NCBI GenBank assembly: GCA_001970955.1
Contig: MPUH01000215.1
Coordinates: 1 to 64,000, forward strand
Direction: 5' to 3'
Length of the DNA stretch: 64,000 nucleotides
Origin: Stentor coeruleus
Taxonomy: Eukaryota; Ciliophora; Heterotrichea; Heterotrichida; Stentoridae
The translations under genes were made by a program, and so were the position numbers. Positions 48,453 to 60,900 of this stretch are shown piece by piece (position 1 is the first letter of the stretch; each line of letters starts with the position of its first letter). The notes beneath the pieces are model-generated. The model ran no database searches and had not been told where the DNA came from. It saw only the letters and a list, made by a program, of their open reading frames with translations.

Positions 48453-50339
48453 ATGTTTGGGACAATTTTAAACAGGTACAGTCAAGATGAATCACAAGAT
48501 CTCCAAGCTGATGTAGGTATGGAAGAAGAAAACCTGAATTTTGAATTCCATGATTTCAGAAGCCAAGCCCCTGATTTATTACGTACTGAAGAAGTATTAT
48601 TTATATAGACTGAAAATGATACAAGATTACGTCAAATGACTGAATATCAGAATTCAAAATATATCTTATACCCTGATGATATGTTTAAAATTATTTGGGA
48701 TATGATTGTAATGATGTAAAATCTATATAGTCTAATGGCTTATACAATTACAATAACCCCATTTCGTGTTGCTTTTATTGAACAAGATACAACAGAATGG
48801 TTTATAATTGATTTGATTGTAGACTTTGCATTTCTTTTTGATGTTTTAGTCAATAGTATTTCTGCTTATTACAAAGATGATGATGTTTTAGTCGTCAGCA
48901 AAAAGGTGATATTTTGTCAATATTTGAAAACATGGATGTTTTTGGATATATTTACATCTTTACCTTTTTCGTTACTAATGTCTAGTGAGTACTCAAATGC
49001 ATCAAGGTTAAGCCGTTTGCCAAAGCTTTATAGGATGATAAAAATTGCTAGGCTTTTACGTGTTATGAAGCTAATGCGTAACAAAAACAAGCTTTTGAAA
49101 TGTTTAGAGTGTTTTTCAAAAGTTAGTGTGGGTGTTGAAAGACTTTTATACTTTTTTTTAGTTTTTGTTCTAATTGTCCATCTAATCTCATGCCTTTGGT
49201 TTTTCATCGGCCGTGTCAGCAGTGATTATGATAACTGGATAGTCAAATATAAAATCCAAGATTTCGGTATTGGCAGTCAATACTTAGCTAGTTTTTATTG
49301 GACAATAACAACTTTAACTACAGTTGGTTATGGAGATATCCTCCCAGCAAACAGTATCGAAAGATTTTTTTGTATTTTCGTTATGCTTGGTGGAGTGTTT
49401 TTTTACTCTTATACAATCGGGACTATAACCTCCGTCATTGGGCAAATCGAAAAACGTAAAAGTAAACTTCAATCAAAAATACTCGTCCTTCAAGACATAG
49501 CCAAAAAATACAGTCTAACACAAAATTTTTATAAACGAATAAAATCAGACTTGGAATATGATCAAAGCAAAATCTCTAAAGAACGTAATAATATGATCGC
49601 ATCTTTACCTAAAAAACTTGCCACAAAACTCAATTATATTATGAATAGTAGGTTTATTACAAATAATGAATATTTTAAAGATAAACCTCCTGAATTTGTA
49701 ACATTAATGCTAAGATATTTAAGACCTTTAAGAATAAACCCTAAGGAAGTTGTGTATAAAAAAGGGGATTATTCAAACGAGATGTTTTTTATAAAATCAG
49801 GGGATTTGGCGTATTTTGACACTTATAGGAATAAAGATGTGAGTTTTTTAGATGTAACTGAAGGGAATTATTTTGGTGATACTGATATTTTTTTTAGTGA
49901 ATTAAGGGAGTTTTCAATTAAGGCAGTGAAAAGCAGTGAGATGCTTACGTTGTATAGAGACGATTTTTTCAATCATATTTTGCATAATTTTGAACTGTTG
50001 AAAGTCCCACTAATATTTAAAGCTAAGCAAAGAAGGGAAGAGCTTATAAATCATAGAAAAGATGCGATGGCTGAGTATTTGAATACGAAAAACTTGGCTA
50101 ATGAAATTGCCCCAGATTTGGAAGTTGCGGATATGTCTTCGGAGATTACAACTTTTAAAAGGAAGTTTAATAATTTGAAGAATACGCTTTCTCCTGCGAC
50201 TAGAGTGCTTTTGGAACAGCCACAACCAAGTAATGTTGAAGATCTTAAAGCGACAATTAAATTGCTGATGGAAAGGTTTAAAAAAGTTGAAAGAGCTTAT
50301 GAAGAAAAACAGGATAGTAGTGATATTGAAATACAATAG
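48453..50339 (+). CDS. Voltage-gated K+ channel with cyclic-nucleotide-binding-homology domain
   Basis: Exons are 48453-48593, 48609-48715 and 48731-50339, giving 618 residues. The two 15-nt introns, GTATTATTTATATAG and GTAAAATCTATATAG, each have A at position 10. Splicing restores S1 (IIWDMIVMILMAYTITI). The protein fits the HCN/EAG/CNG superfamily. The S4 segment is RLPKLYRMIKIARLLRVMKL (about 177-200). The pore has TLTTVGYGDILPAN (about 278-292), a K+ selectivity filter. S6 is FCIFVMLGGVFFYSYTIGTI. A C-linker and CNBD follow (about 415-505). The CNBD cassette reads YFGDTDIFFSELREFSIKA and lacks the usual Glu and Arg ligands, so direct cyclic-nucleotide gating is doubtful. Confidence 0.88.
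48594..48608 (+). other. 15-nt intron 1 in K+ channel gene
   Basis: GTATTATTTATATAG, phase 0, A at position 10, terminal in-frame TAG. Confidence 0.86.
48716..48730 (+). other. 15-nt intron 2 in K+ channel gene
   Basis: GTAAAATCTATATAG, phase 2, A at position 10. If unspliced, the message hits TAA within two codons. Confidence 0.86.
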
Positions 50340-50635
50340 AAAATAGTTAATATTGAATTTTAATATATAAAATATATGATTTTTCCAAAAGTTTAAACAA
50401 ACACAAATTTTTGAAAAACTAAACAACTTATTCTCTAGACAATCTTAATCTTCAAATCTCCCTTCAACAACTTTTTATTCTAAATTTTCTAAATCACCGT
50501 TGAGACCATCATTCAAAAAAAAACTTTCCCATTTCTCATCTTCCTCTTCTCGAGCTCTAAGCATTTACTTTACCAATCTTTATTTCCTTTTCTCTCCAAA
50601 TCGTCTTGTGTTTTCTGTATTTCTTATCCAGCCAT

Positions 50636-51163
50636 ATGAGAAAAAAAATGAATTTTAGCATCTTCGACTATTTATGCTGTTCAAAACCTTCGCCACTGGT
50701 CACATTCCAGCATACTAAAGTTGAGCACACAACTACATGTGCATATATAGACTTATTTTGCTATATGGAACGAACTGTGATAATGGATTCTGATTATCTT
50801 TGTGTGACTCATAATTTTAACAAGAAATCTAAAAAAATCCCTATCATGAGGGATATTGGGAATGTTTCTGGAGTTGCCAGAGTTAGTTTTCCAAACGAGC
50901 CTGGACATTATACAGTGAATTATATCAGAAAAGATGATAATCGAGAAGCGATTCTTGGGTATATAAGCATTCCTATATTGATGACAAGAGAACCTCAACA
51001 GAATACTTTTGACACTGAGAACTACTCGCCTAAGTTTTTAAACTCAATGCAGAACCCTTTTACTGTTTTCAGCACAAAAAGCTTTGAAAAAACTTGGCAG
51101 TCTCAAGTTGAGCCAACTGATTCAATAGATTTAAGTAAGTGCCAGTATTTTAGAGGCTCATAG
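50636..51163 (+). CDS. Small beta-rich protein, unknown
   Basis: This 175-residue protein starts at MRKKMNFSIFDYLCC; a second ATG lies four codons later. The first ~20 residues contain a CC pair that may be acylated. Residues ~30-125 look like one beta-sandwich (KVEHTTTCAYIDLFCYMERT, GVARVSFPNEPGHYTVNYIR, EAILGYISIPI), reminiscent of SKICH- or Ig-type domains in spacing, but I cannot assign a family. The C-terminus is polar. Clean TAG end. A membrane-associated or cytosolic adaptor is only a guess. Confidence 0.5.
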   Translation: MRKKMNFSIFDYLCCSKPSPLVTFQHTKVEHTTTCAYIDLFCYMERTVIMDSDYLCVTHNFNKKSKKIPIMRDIGNVSGVARVSFPNEPGHYTVNYIRKDDNREAILGYISIPILMTREPQQNTFDTENYSPKFLNSMQNPFTVFSTKSFEKTWQSQVEPTDSIDLSKCQYFRGS

Positions 51164-51651
51164 AAATTATCCTTGAATAATTAAGAAATAAATATAATAT
51201 CAACTAGGTTTAGTGGGAAATTAAAGAGATATGAAGGGAGAAAAAAGAGTTTGTGGGTTTTGTTAGGATGGATGTTGGAATTTAATTGATAAGATTATTT
51301 GAGAATTATTTCGGTTTGATAGGTTATGTGTGGAGGTGCTTGGGATTTGGAGATTTTAGGTGTATTTTATTTAGGATTAGATAGGGCTTTATATTGATGA
51401 TGAAGTTTTTATTGAGAAAAATTGATTTTTGGATTTTTTTATTTGGATTGTGGATGTTGTTTTTGGTGTAGGTGGAGTTGAAGTTATGATGGGCTTTGGT
51501 GGTAGTTAGATAGTGATAGGGATGTGTAGTATAAATAAAAAATTTACAATTTTTTTAAGTGTATATGATAGGATTGTATAGTAGTTTAGTGAGAAATAAT
51601 TTTTCATATTTATTTATATTCATAAATTATTCATATATTATCACAATTTTT

Positions 51652-51792
51652 TTAATTGGTGATAACACTTATGTAATATCTAGTATCTGATAAAGGCATA
51701 TATTTTCTTAATGCACCCTCAGCACCACTAAGACCAATTAATAGATGTGAATAAATAACTGCCTTCTTTAGTTTAGGATTATCAAAATATCT
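51652..51792 (-). pseudogene. Orphan 46-codon coding-like fragment
   Basis: On the minus strand a frame of 46 sense codons ends in TAA and has protein-like composition (RYFDNPKLKKAVIYSHLLIG, then LSGAEGALRKYMPL and SDTRYYISVITN). It is closed upstream by a TGA and has no start codon or 15-nt intron acceptor that I can find. It may be the end of a decayed gene or a displaced exon. I do not recognise the family. Confidence 0.3.
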
Positions 51793-51873
51793 TCATATAG
51801 ATTTTAATATGATATATGAATAAGAACAATAATAATTTCACTATTATTTGTAAATATACTTTTTTATATATCC

Positions 51874-51890
51874 AATACTATAATAGTATT
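51874..51890. repeat. 7-bp inverted repeat behind the RNF213-like gene
   Basis: AATACTA (51874-51880) and TAGTATT (51884-51890) form a perfect hairpin with a 3-base loop, 36 bp past the stop. It is AT-only apart from two G:C pairs and may be chance. Confidence 0.4.
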
Positions 51891-51931
51891 ATAAACTATT
51901 AATACCTAAAAATAAACTATTAATGCCTAAA
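51891..51931. repeat. Two 20-bp direct repeats across the RNF213-like stop codon
   Basis: 51891-51910 and 51912-51931 are identical except for one base (ATAAACTATTAATxCCTAAA). The second copy contains the TAG stop of the RNF213-like gene, so the stop-proximal sequence was duplicated into the 3' flank. Confidence 0.7.
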
Positions 51932-54900
51932 ACCTAGCTTGTCCTCTTCCTCTACCTCTAATCCCTCTACCTCTAGCTGACCTTCTTACTCTACCCCTTC
52001 CTCTAAAAACTGCAGTTTTATTTTCTTCTTCAACTTTTTCATTTGCTACATTTTCTTTCTCAATAACCTCATCCTTACTTAACCTCTCTAACTCTTCCTC
52101 AAGTCTAACAGCTTCACATAATTTTATTTCTTGAGGAAACACATCTCTAACATCTTCTATATATTTTATATACTCTTGACTCCAAAAACTTTCATTTTCT
52201 AAATAATCAACTATAAAAAACTCAGGATCAATATTCGCAGAAAGTAACCTTATAATCAATCTTTTTATTACACAAATAAACTCATTTTTGATTTTCCCTA
52301 GTAATTCACAAGCAATTATCTCTTGCTCTGAATTCTGAATTTCAATATTTACCAAGTATTTATCAATTGGAAACTTATCCCACATTGTTCTAAGTCTAGA
52401 TGGGTTTTCTAAAGGTCTTTTAAACTCTTCACTAACAGTCTTAATAAAAATAATAAAGCTCTTAAGTTCAATAAACTCATATAAAGATATAACATTTTCT
52501 AGTAAAATATGTGAGAAAAGATGATAAAATTCGTTAGAATTTGATGAATGGGCTTTATGGAATTCTTGAACACTAGAAATTGCCGTTGTTTTATCAATAA
52601 TATGCATATTCCTTATATGACATAATACTCTATCTAACCATTTATAAATGCCACTGATATAAATAGCTTCTTGTTTAGCATCACCACGTGATAATTTCAT
52701 ATAATGACTTTCAATATCTGTAAAATAGTTTTGAGGGAGGGCATTCTGTGGTATTTTTTCTCTTATTTCACTTATAACCCCTGAATATCTTCCTCTAGAA
52801 TTAAGTAGTTCATATTGATATTGTATACAAAACAGTTCATCTGGGTTAATTAACTTAGCCCGACGAATATTGTTTATTAAGTTTTGTTGTATCCTGTCAA
52901 AGTCATAGATTAAATCAGAACCCATTGAGTATTTTGGCACATTAAGAGAACATTGTTGAGTTAGGTGCTCTAAGTCAATAATCACTCCTATAACATCTTG
53001 CTTTTTAAGGTTTATTATTGGAAATGCAGTTTTGTCATAGCTTTCATCGTTTATCATACTAAGAAATTTATTCTGAATACCAGCTAAGGTTTTTATAGCA
53101 GCAGTGACAAATCTTGATAATGAGTTTTGACTGTTTTCTATGAGAAAATGCCCAAGTGTGGTTTCTTTATCAAATTTCGGCTTATCAAAAATCTTGCAAT
53201 CAAAAGCTAAAGTTATACTTAGTTTCTCCCAGGCTTTTAAAAACTCTTCATACCCTTGTTTTAAACTTGGGTTATCAAAAATAACATCTCTCATTTTTTT
53301 TAGATTTGCTTCATATCTTGGGATTTCAAAAGAAAACTTATCAACTAATATTTTGCATAATTTTAATATTGGCCAGAAATGCTGAAGATTTGATACTTCT
53401 GCATAATTTTCTATAAACATTCTAAGAACTTTAAGCTCAGCTTTTCTTTTTGAGAAATTAAAAGCTTGTTGCATAGAATCAAAAGAAACTTTTTGAGTCA
53501 ATCTAAATAAAGGCCAATTAGGATATTTTGGGGTTTTTGGGGGTTCTTGCTCATCTATATATTTTATAAGGATATCAGGTTTAGTAAGGGTGTTTAGAGT
53601 AGCTTTGTAAGAGTTTATAAATTCATTTTGAGAAGATGAAAAAATTGAAGTTTCAAAGGTTTCTTCGAAGGTATCGCGAATATTTTTTGTGGATGGCGAG
53701 ACTTGGTTTGTTAGGAGAAGCGTAGGAAGTGTGGAGAAAGTAGAAAGTATCCAGAGGTTTGTATCTTGGGTTTGGATTGAGTTGTAAATCTCTCCAAAGT
53801 TCAATCTAACATTTTTCTCCAATATATCATGTATAGCCCTTTCATCTGTTTTCAATAAAATACAAAACTCATTTTTAGTAACTAATTCAGATACCCATAG
53901 AAACTCTAAAACTGTACTAGTCATCAAGTTTAGCAAATTAAAAGTTACTTTATGTCTTAACTTTCTCACAGTTCCCATAGGCATAATATTCCCAGTTACC
54001 CTAAATCCCTTATATTCTTTATTTTTATACTCTTCAACCTTACTTTGTAAATACTGAATAGCTTCTTGATCACTAAGATTAACATGTCCTGGTCTATTAA
54101 CTATTCTATGTCCTTCTCCTCCAATATCTTTATCACAAAACGGGCACTTTTTTCTTTCAGTAGCACCTCCACAATTATTTATAACATAAAAATAGTCGCA
54201 ATCATCAGAGCATTTATAGCAACCTCCTTTTGAATAGCCGGGACTAAATGTATTGCTTTTAATTAAGTCAAAATTTTGATGGTTAAAATTGAGATAATCT
54301 TGCATTTTATCAGGTTCAGCACCTAAACAATAAACAGAGTTCATATATTCAGCAAAATGTTCTGTAATCCCAGTATTCCCATTGAAAAACATAGAACTTA
54401 AAGGGTTATAAATTTTACTTAAACCAATAGCAATAGCGATAATAAATACACAAGCTTGGATTTCAAGGAATTTCTGTTCAGTTGAATCTTGATTAAGATA
54501 TAAAAATGACCCTTGTGGGAAGTTATTAATTAAATGCTTTATGAGTATTAAATACTCTTTTCCTTGATGGATTTGAATTATTTGTGATTTTTCTGAGTAC
54601 CATTTTTTATAAACATTCATATCAATGTTGCCTTGACGATATCTGAAGAAAATTATATTCATAAAAGCTAATAAAATATAAAACCGAATTTCTGGTTGGT
54701 TTTGGGTTGATATGAGAGAATCTAATGCTGAAGGATCTTCTGGGATTAAATGAATAATATTAAAGATATCATTGTAAGATATATTACGAAGTATCGCATA
54801 AGGGAAAATGTTTAAGGTTGATCCTAGGTTTAGATTGCTTATATTATGCTGCCATAAATCTTTTTCTATTTTAATGAATTTTATAAGTCCTGGTATTCTG

Positions 54901-57900
54901 AATTGTTTTATAGATTTTATACATTTAAAGCAATAAAGTTCATAATCCAGGCTTTGAGAATCAAACAGAACTGATGCGAATTCTCTAGTAAATTCAATTT
55001 CTTCTCTTGACCGGTTTGCTTCAGATTTGCAGAGAAGGAGACTGTATTGTTCAATTATATTCCTTAGCCTAGCTGCAGAGATTATTCTTCCTATTGCACC
55101 TAAATAATCATGCTTGCTATTCAAAGCTTGTGTATACCTATAAGCTAATTTTTTAACTGCTTCAGCTTTGATCTCACCATCATCTTCTAACTCAAACATC
55201 CTTTGAATCCTATCACAAAGCATTACAACAAAATTATCTTCATCCAAAGCTGTTTGAAGCACCAAATCAATTTTTTTCATATACTTATTCTCGCTTTCTT
55301 CAATAACTCTTAAATGATCAAGATTTTCTTCTGAAGCAAAAACACACTCTACAATCTCAGCTTTTTCTATAATCTTATCTAATAAAAACGATGAATATTC
55401 CCATAATTCAGTATTATTAATATCATAAACAATATCTTCAATAGTCTTTGTTGAATTTTCAAGCATTTTCACATACATGAAAACTTTAAATTTTATTACC
55501 TTTGGAATTTCTTCATAATTTGTTACTGATGCTTCGACATTTGAAATTATATCTCTAAACCCTTTTTTACAAAGATTTTTAAAAGGTGTAGTCCATAAAG
55601 TTAAAGTAATATAATTTAGTAACTCGAAACTTGGGTTTATTTTACATAGTTGTATTACTAGTTCAAGTTTTTCAGTGTTATTAATTTTTACAGTTTCAGG
55701 GAAGTCAAACTGATCTAAAAGTCCATTAAAAGTTTGTAAACAATTTAAGTATTTGTTAATGTTTTGAATTTTTTCCCATGAGATGCTTAAAGGACTAAGA
55801 AGATTTATTATAACATCAAATATTAGGGATAATTTCAACCACATAAATTCTTCATTTGAATAAACTTTTAATATTGGTTCTTCAATTTCGTCATCACTTG
55901 AATTATTATCCCCTTTATTTGTTGGTTTACTCATTAAACTTGCTTTTAGATCCATTGTTTGTTCTTCGTTATAATATAAATATGCTATTATCCAATCTTG
56001 TTGATTTGAATGAGAATAAGTATTTAATAATTCTAAGATTTTATCAAATATAGGGAGTCTGCGTGAGTTTTCCATAAAGGCTATGAGCTTTTTAGCATAG
56101 TTATCTTGATTCAGAAAAACCATTGAAAAGTGATAAACTATATCAAGGTTATCTAATTTACGTAATGAGTCTTGAAGGACAATTTTAACAAAATCATAAA
56201 AAATAAAACTTTGATGTGAATCAGTTTCATATATTTGCTCAATCAATTCTTTATAAATTGTATTTTTGCTATGCATTTCAGCAAAAACTTTCCAATTACT
56301 ATTATCTTTTTGAATCACTTGTTCTTCATAATCCTCATTATTTCCTTCTTTTTCTTCTATAGCCAAGTAGTCTTTATAAGATTTTTTTACCTTTGCAAAC
56401 TCTTCTAATATAAAAGGTGCTCTCAATCCTTCATAAAACCTCACTGCATTACTTTCATACTTTGTCTGAACTACAAGTTTACTTTTTGCCATATTGTTTA
56501 GAACACTTAAAAGCATAAATTTGCAAATATCATAACTATTAACATATTCCAAACTGTTCATCACAGATTTTTTCTCTAATTCTACTACAATAATTGTAAA
56601 CTCTTTAGTAAGAAGGTTTTTTATATAAAGATTTAATGCTTCTTTTACAGATCTAGCTTCAGAATATATGCTTTCATCAGTAAAAAGTTGTGATAACGCA
56701 AGACTATACGATTTTTCTTGTGATTGTAAGAGCCTATAAAGTTTTTCTTTAAAAATGCTGTGAATCGAAGGGTTTTCAATTAGAAGTTTTTCAAGTTTGT
56801 ATTTGTGAGATATGAAATATCCATAATTGTGTAGAGGACTTTCATATCTTAAACTACCTATTGCAGTTTGGACTATATCACCTATATGCATTTCAAAAAT
56901 CCCAATATCTTCACTAAGGATTTTATTAGGTGTGTTTAGTTCAAGAAGCCTCTGGGCGATTATTTTAGAATCTTCTTCAAGATATTCAAACATACAGAAT
57001 TTCCATTTACTTAAGAGGTAAAGAGCTTTTCGGTCTTCATCACATCGACTTAATCGAATAAGAATACAGATATTTTTGTTTTTAGCACTTTCAATAAAAT
57101 GGCTTCTAGTTTTTTCTAACATGTTTACTAGAAACCTAAAATATTGAAACTCTTTGCTGTATTCCATTTCCAAAATATAAATAGCTGTCTTTTGATCTTT
57201 GAAAAAAATCTCGAAATCCGTCCTAGCATCCTGTTCGCATTTGAAATTACTGCATCTTTGTATATATACCTTATCATTAGATAAACGATCAATACTTATA
57301 TTATCATAAGTCAATGCTACAATTTTTTGACCCTCTTGATTAGTGAGTTTTTCTATATATTCAAAAAAATTCATTCTGTTGGCATTATACCATATTTTTT
57401 TAATAAATTCTTTTTCTTGTTCAGTTATCTGATTCATTTCACATAATAAAATAAGGTCAATACTTGCGGTTTTTATGAGGAATTTTTGGCATTTTAGGAA
57501 AATATCATCTTCATCGATATCAGGTTTTTCCATAAAACATACAAGTAAATTCATGGTTTCTTCGCTGTAGCAAGGGAAAATACTTGTGTTCCATATTTTT
57601 TTATCAGATTTCTGAGGAATGAAGCAGCATTGTTTTATCCATTCTTTAAGCTTATCGACAATTTTTTGCTTTTTTAAGTCATTAAGATCTGCTACACTGA
57701 CAAAATGCTTTTCGAAACGGTTTAGGAATGGGGAGTCGGTTCGACTTAGCACTTCTTTATCATCTTCTAAAAAAACCACAACTTTAAATTTTCGGTCAAC
57801 AAAACACCTAGGATTAAACTGTGCACCTAAAGCTACTCTGCAATATTTTTTACTAGTTGGCCCGGATTTAGCGAAATTTTGATTGAATAAATCATATAAA

Positions 57901-60900
57901 GAACTATAAATCGAATCCATATCCTCTAATATTATAGGTATCCCTTGTTCCATATACATGATAATATCACTCAAAATCCTAAACTTAGTCTCATCATGTT
58001 CAAGGTCTTGCTCAAAAGATGATCCTAATATTAATCTATGCTTATGTAAAGTTGCATCAAAAAATGTCTCAGTAAGATACAAAGCAACATCTTTTCTACA
58101 AATAATCATCAAATACCTTGATTCTTCTTCTTGAAGATTTTCAATAATAAGTTCTTTCGGTTTAAAACTCATTAAAGTACTAGGTGGAGGTTTATAAGTC
58201 TTAATAAAATATTCAATAATTTCTCTAGCACCCTTAGGTTTCCCTCCAAAATTCCTACAAATGCCTTTAAAAATCTTAGCAGCCTCAACATCCTCATACT
58301 GAGCCTCCTTAAAATTCTTCGACACATATTTTATCATATGATAAAAATCCCTAAGCCCATAAAAATCCGTATCCTGTGTATTAGAAAACTTAACTTTCAT
58401 ATCATAATATGCAATAGCCAAATTCGACACAATAACTTTAAACTTTTCCTTAGTATCACTTCCAGCAATTGATTCATACAAAGTGCATGCAGTATCTTTA
58501 AGTTCTTCTTTATCTGGGTCAGGTCTTGCTAAATAAAGTGTTCTATTCATCTTAGAAGCATCTAATCTCCAATTAGAAATCCCAATAAACCCAACTTTTC
58601 TATTTTCATTTTCTAATAAACTATGTAAAACTTTCAAAGGATTATGCTTAGAAATCTCAGCAAGGCCGATTTCATCAAATACAACAACAGGTAAAAGATG
58701 GTTATTTGAAGTAAATTTTTCTGCCCTAGCAAAAACCTGCTCGATACCCTCAGATGTACAAGTATCTGAGCCTTGAAAATTCACTATTTGTAATTCTTTT
58801 AATGTTTTTAAATACTCATCTTGAGATTTATCTCCTCTTAAACTTGATGTTATTATTTGTATAGCTAAAGATTTACTACATCCTGGCTTTCCACATATTA
58901 ATATAGGGATTTTATTAAGGACACAAGGGATTATAGCAAAAATATTTTCTAGTAAAGCTTGATTTAAAGCTATACCTTCAGGAACTTGCATTCTTGACAT
59001 TAGATCATATTGTTCTGATTTTATAAGGTTTTCTATATCTTCTTTTGTTATAATTAAATTGTTTTCAGCATTCAAGTTTTCTATAATAATACTATAGAAA
59101 TTTTCTCGTAACTCTTCAGTGGCAATACGTAGGAAGTAACAATGGAAAAAAGATAAAATCCCAGCTTTGAAACTATTGTCTCTTATAAAAAATTTATGAC
59201 TGTATTTGTGTTTTTTTTCATGAGAATTATGTTTTTTTGGTACCAGGAAATTCATTCTTGTTTGTAAAGATTCGTAAAACCATGTATATAAAGTTATAAA
59301 TCTCGATACATCTCGTAAACTTACGCTACTCACATCTTCTTTTAACTGAAAATAATCATGAGCCACACAAAGTATTGTTATAAAAATCTCTTTATGTTCA
59401 ACCATACCTTGTATAAGCATACTTTGTATATAATCTCTAATCTCATTTTTCTTTAAAACCCCAAAATCCCATACAAACTCAATAGCTTTATCAGGTAATG
59501 GTTTAACAATATGCACAAGTCTATTACTTTTCATTACCCCTCTTGTTTTTTGAACCCCAACATTTTCATTTATCAGTAAACCTTGTCTTTTTACTCTATA
59601 AGGATTACAAGCTCCAACAAGGATTATATTTTCACTTAACTGAATATCTTTAATTTTTTTCTCACATAAAATATCTGTTATCATACCAACACAATCACTT
59701 GTATTAAACTCATCAAAAAATATCCAAAATCGTTCTTTTTCTTGAGGAGTCCTTTGTGGTTTTTCTTGTGCTTTTTTATTAAGAATTTTCAGTTTTTCTG
59801 ATATAATATCTGATGTAATCCCCGAATGTATACATATGATTTCTAATTCTTCTTGTAATATTTCTTGAACAAAAAAACGTATAAGCGAAGTTTTACCACA
59901 TCCAGTTTCTCCCATGATTATAAGTGGGACATTGGCAATACATCGTAAATATATAAGGTTCATTTTTAAAAAGTTATCTGGGGTTAAAATATACCCACAT
60001 TGTGACAGTTTAATTAAATGGTTTTCTTTAAGTTCTTGGAGAGAATTGTGTGTATATCCACGGCTTAAACTTTCTCTTCTGGCTTCAATACTTTTTTTCA
60101 ATGAAAATTTTATATAAAAAGATACAAGTTTTTCCATAAGATTAAAACTGTCAAAGTGCGAGTAGTTATCAATATACGCGTTTTCTTTACCTAGAACTTT
60201 AGATAATCCTGATGAAAAATTAGGGATGCTGCTTTTTTTGTAAGTCTCTTCAAGATATTTTTGTATCTGTAAAAGCTTTCTGATATTTTGAGGTATCATA
60301 GTTGGATCGCGATATATACATATATTATCCCCTTCTTCAAGAAATAGCATAGTAAAATGATTTGAAGTTTCCCATTTGATTGTATTAGTCAAATCTTGTA
60401 CCTCTTCTACTCTATCAATATCATCAGGATTATCCACAGCTTCCAAAGCTAAACTTTGTCCTCTTCTCACTGAGTCCAAACATTTAGACATAAATTCTTT
60501 TGTCGTCTCAATAATACTTCCTATAATATTATATCTGATTTCATTATAAAGCCCAACATCCAAATTCCCGAAATCCATTTTTTGTACATTTAATATTTCC
60601 ACACTATACGAACTGTTTTCAAAACATTTAAGCAAATTTTTCATTATATTAACAAAAGTTGTCATTTGATGATAAGTCGGATTTTCCCCACAGTTTTCAA
60701 CAAAGTATTTTTCCATCATTTCTCTGGCTAATTTATTAGGTAAATTCTTGTAATTTTTCTCTTTGTAATTAAAATCTTGAGAATCTATTGTATGATCATC
60801 ATAACTTGCAAGATAATTTGATATATAGTTTATATCATTTGTGATTTTTAATTCGTTGATATTGAATTTAGTAATTTCAATATGGTTTAATGTTGTGAGA

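Larger units (their letters stand above)
51164..51926. other. Convergent intergenic region
   Basis: 763 bp between the small beta-rich gene and the RNF213-like gene. 51200-51530 is strongly G-rich and C-poor on the + strand (downstream of the plus-strand gene). A short minus-strand coding-like fragment lies at 51652-51792 and a 7-bp-stem inverted repeat at 51874-51890. Confidence 0.5.

Noticed and set aside
48716-48730. Stop codons inside genes as evidence for a reassigned genetic code
   Set aside because: All such stops lie in 15-nt segments with GTA...TAG and A10; long frames elsewhere contain no TAA, TAG or TGA, so introns explain them better than recoding.
51874-51890. Inverted repeat as a transcription terminator
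   Set aside because: Nuclear genes do not use bacterial hairpin terminators, and such AT-rich palindromes are expected by chance here. Kept only as a weak repeat.
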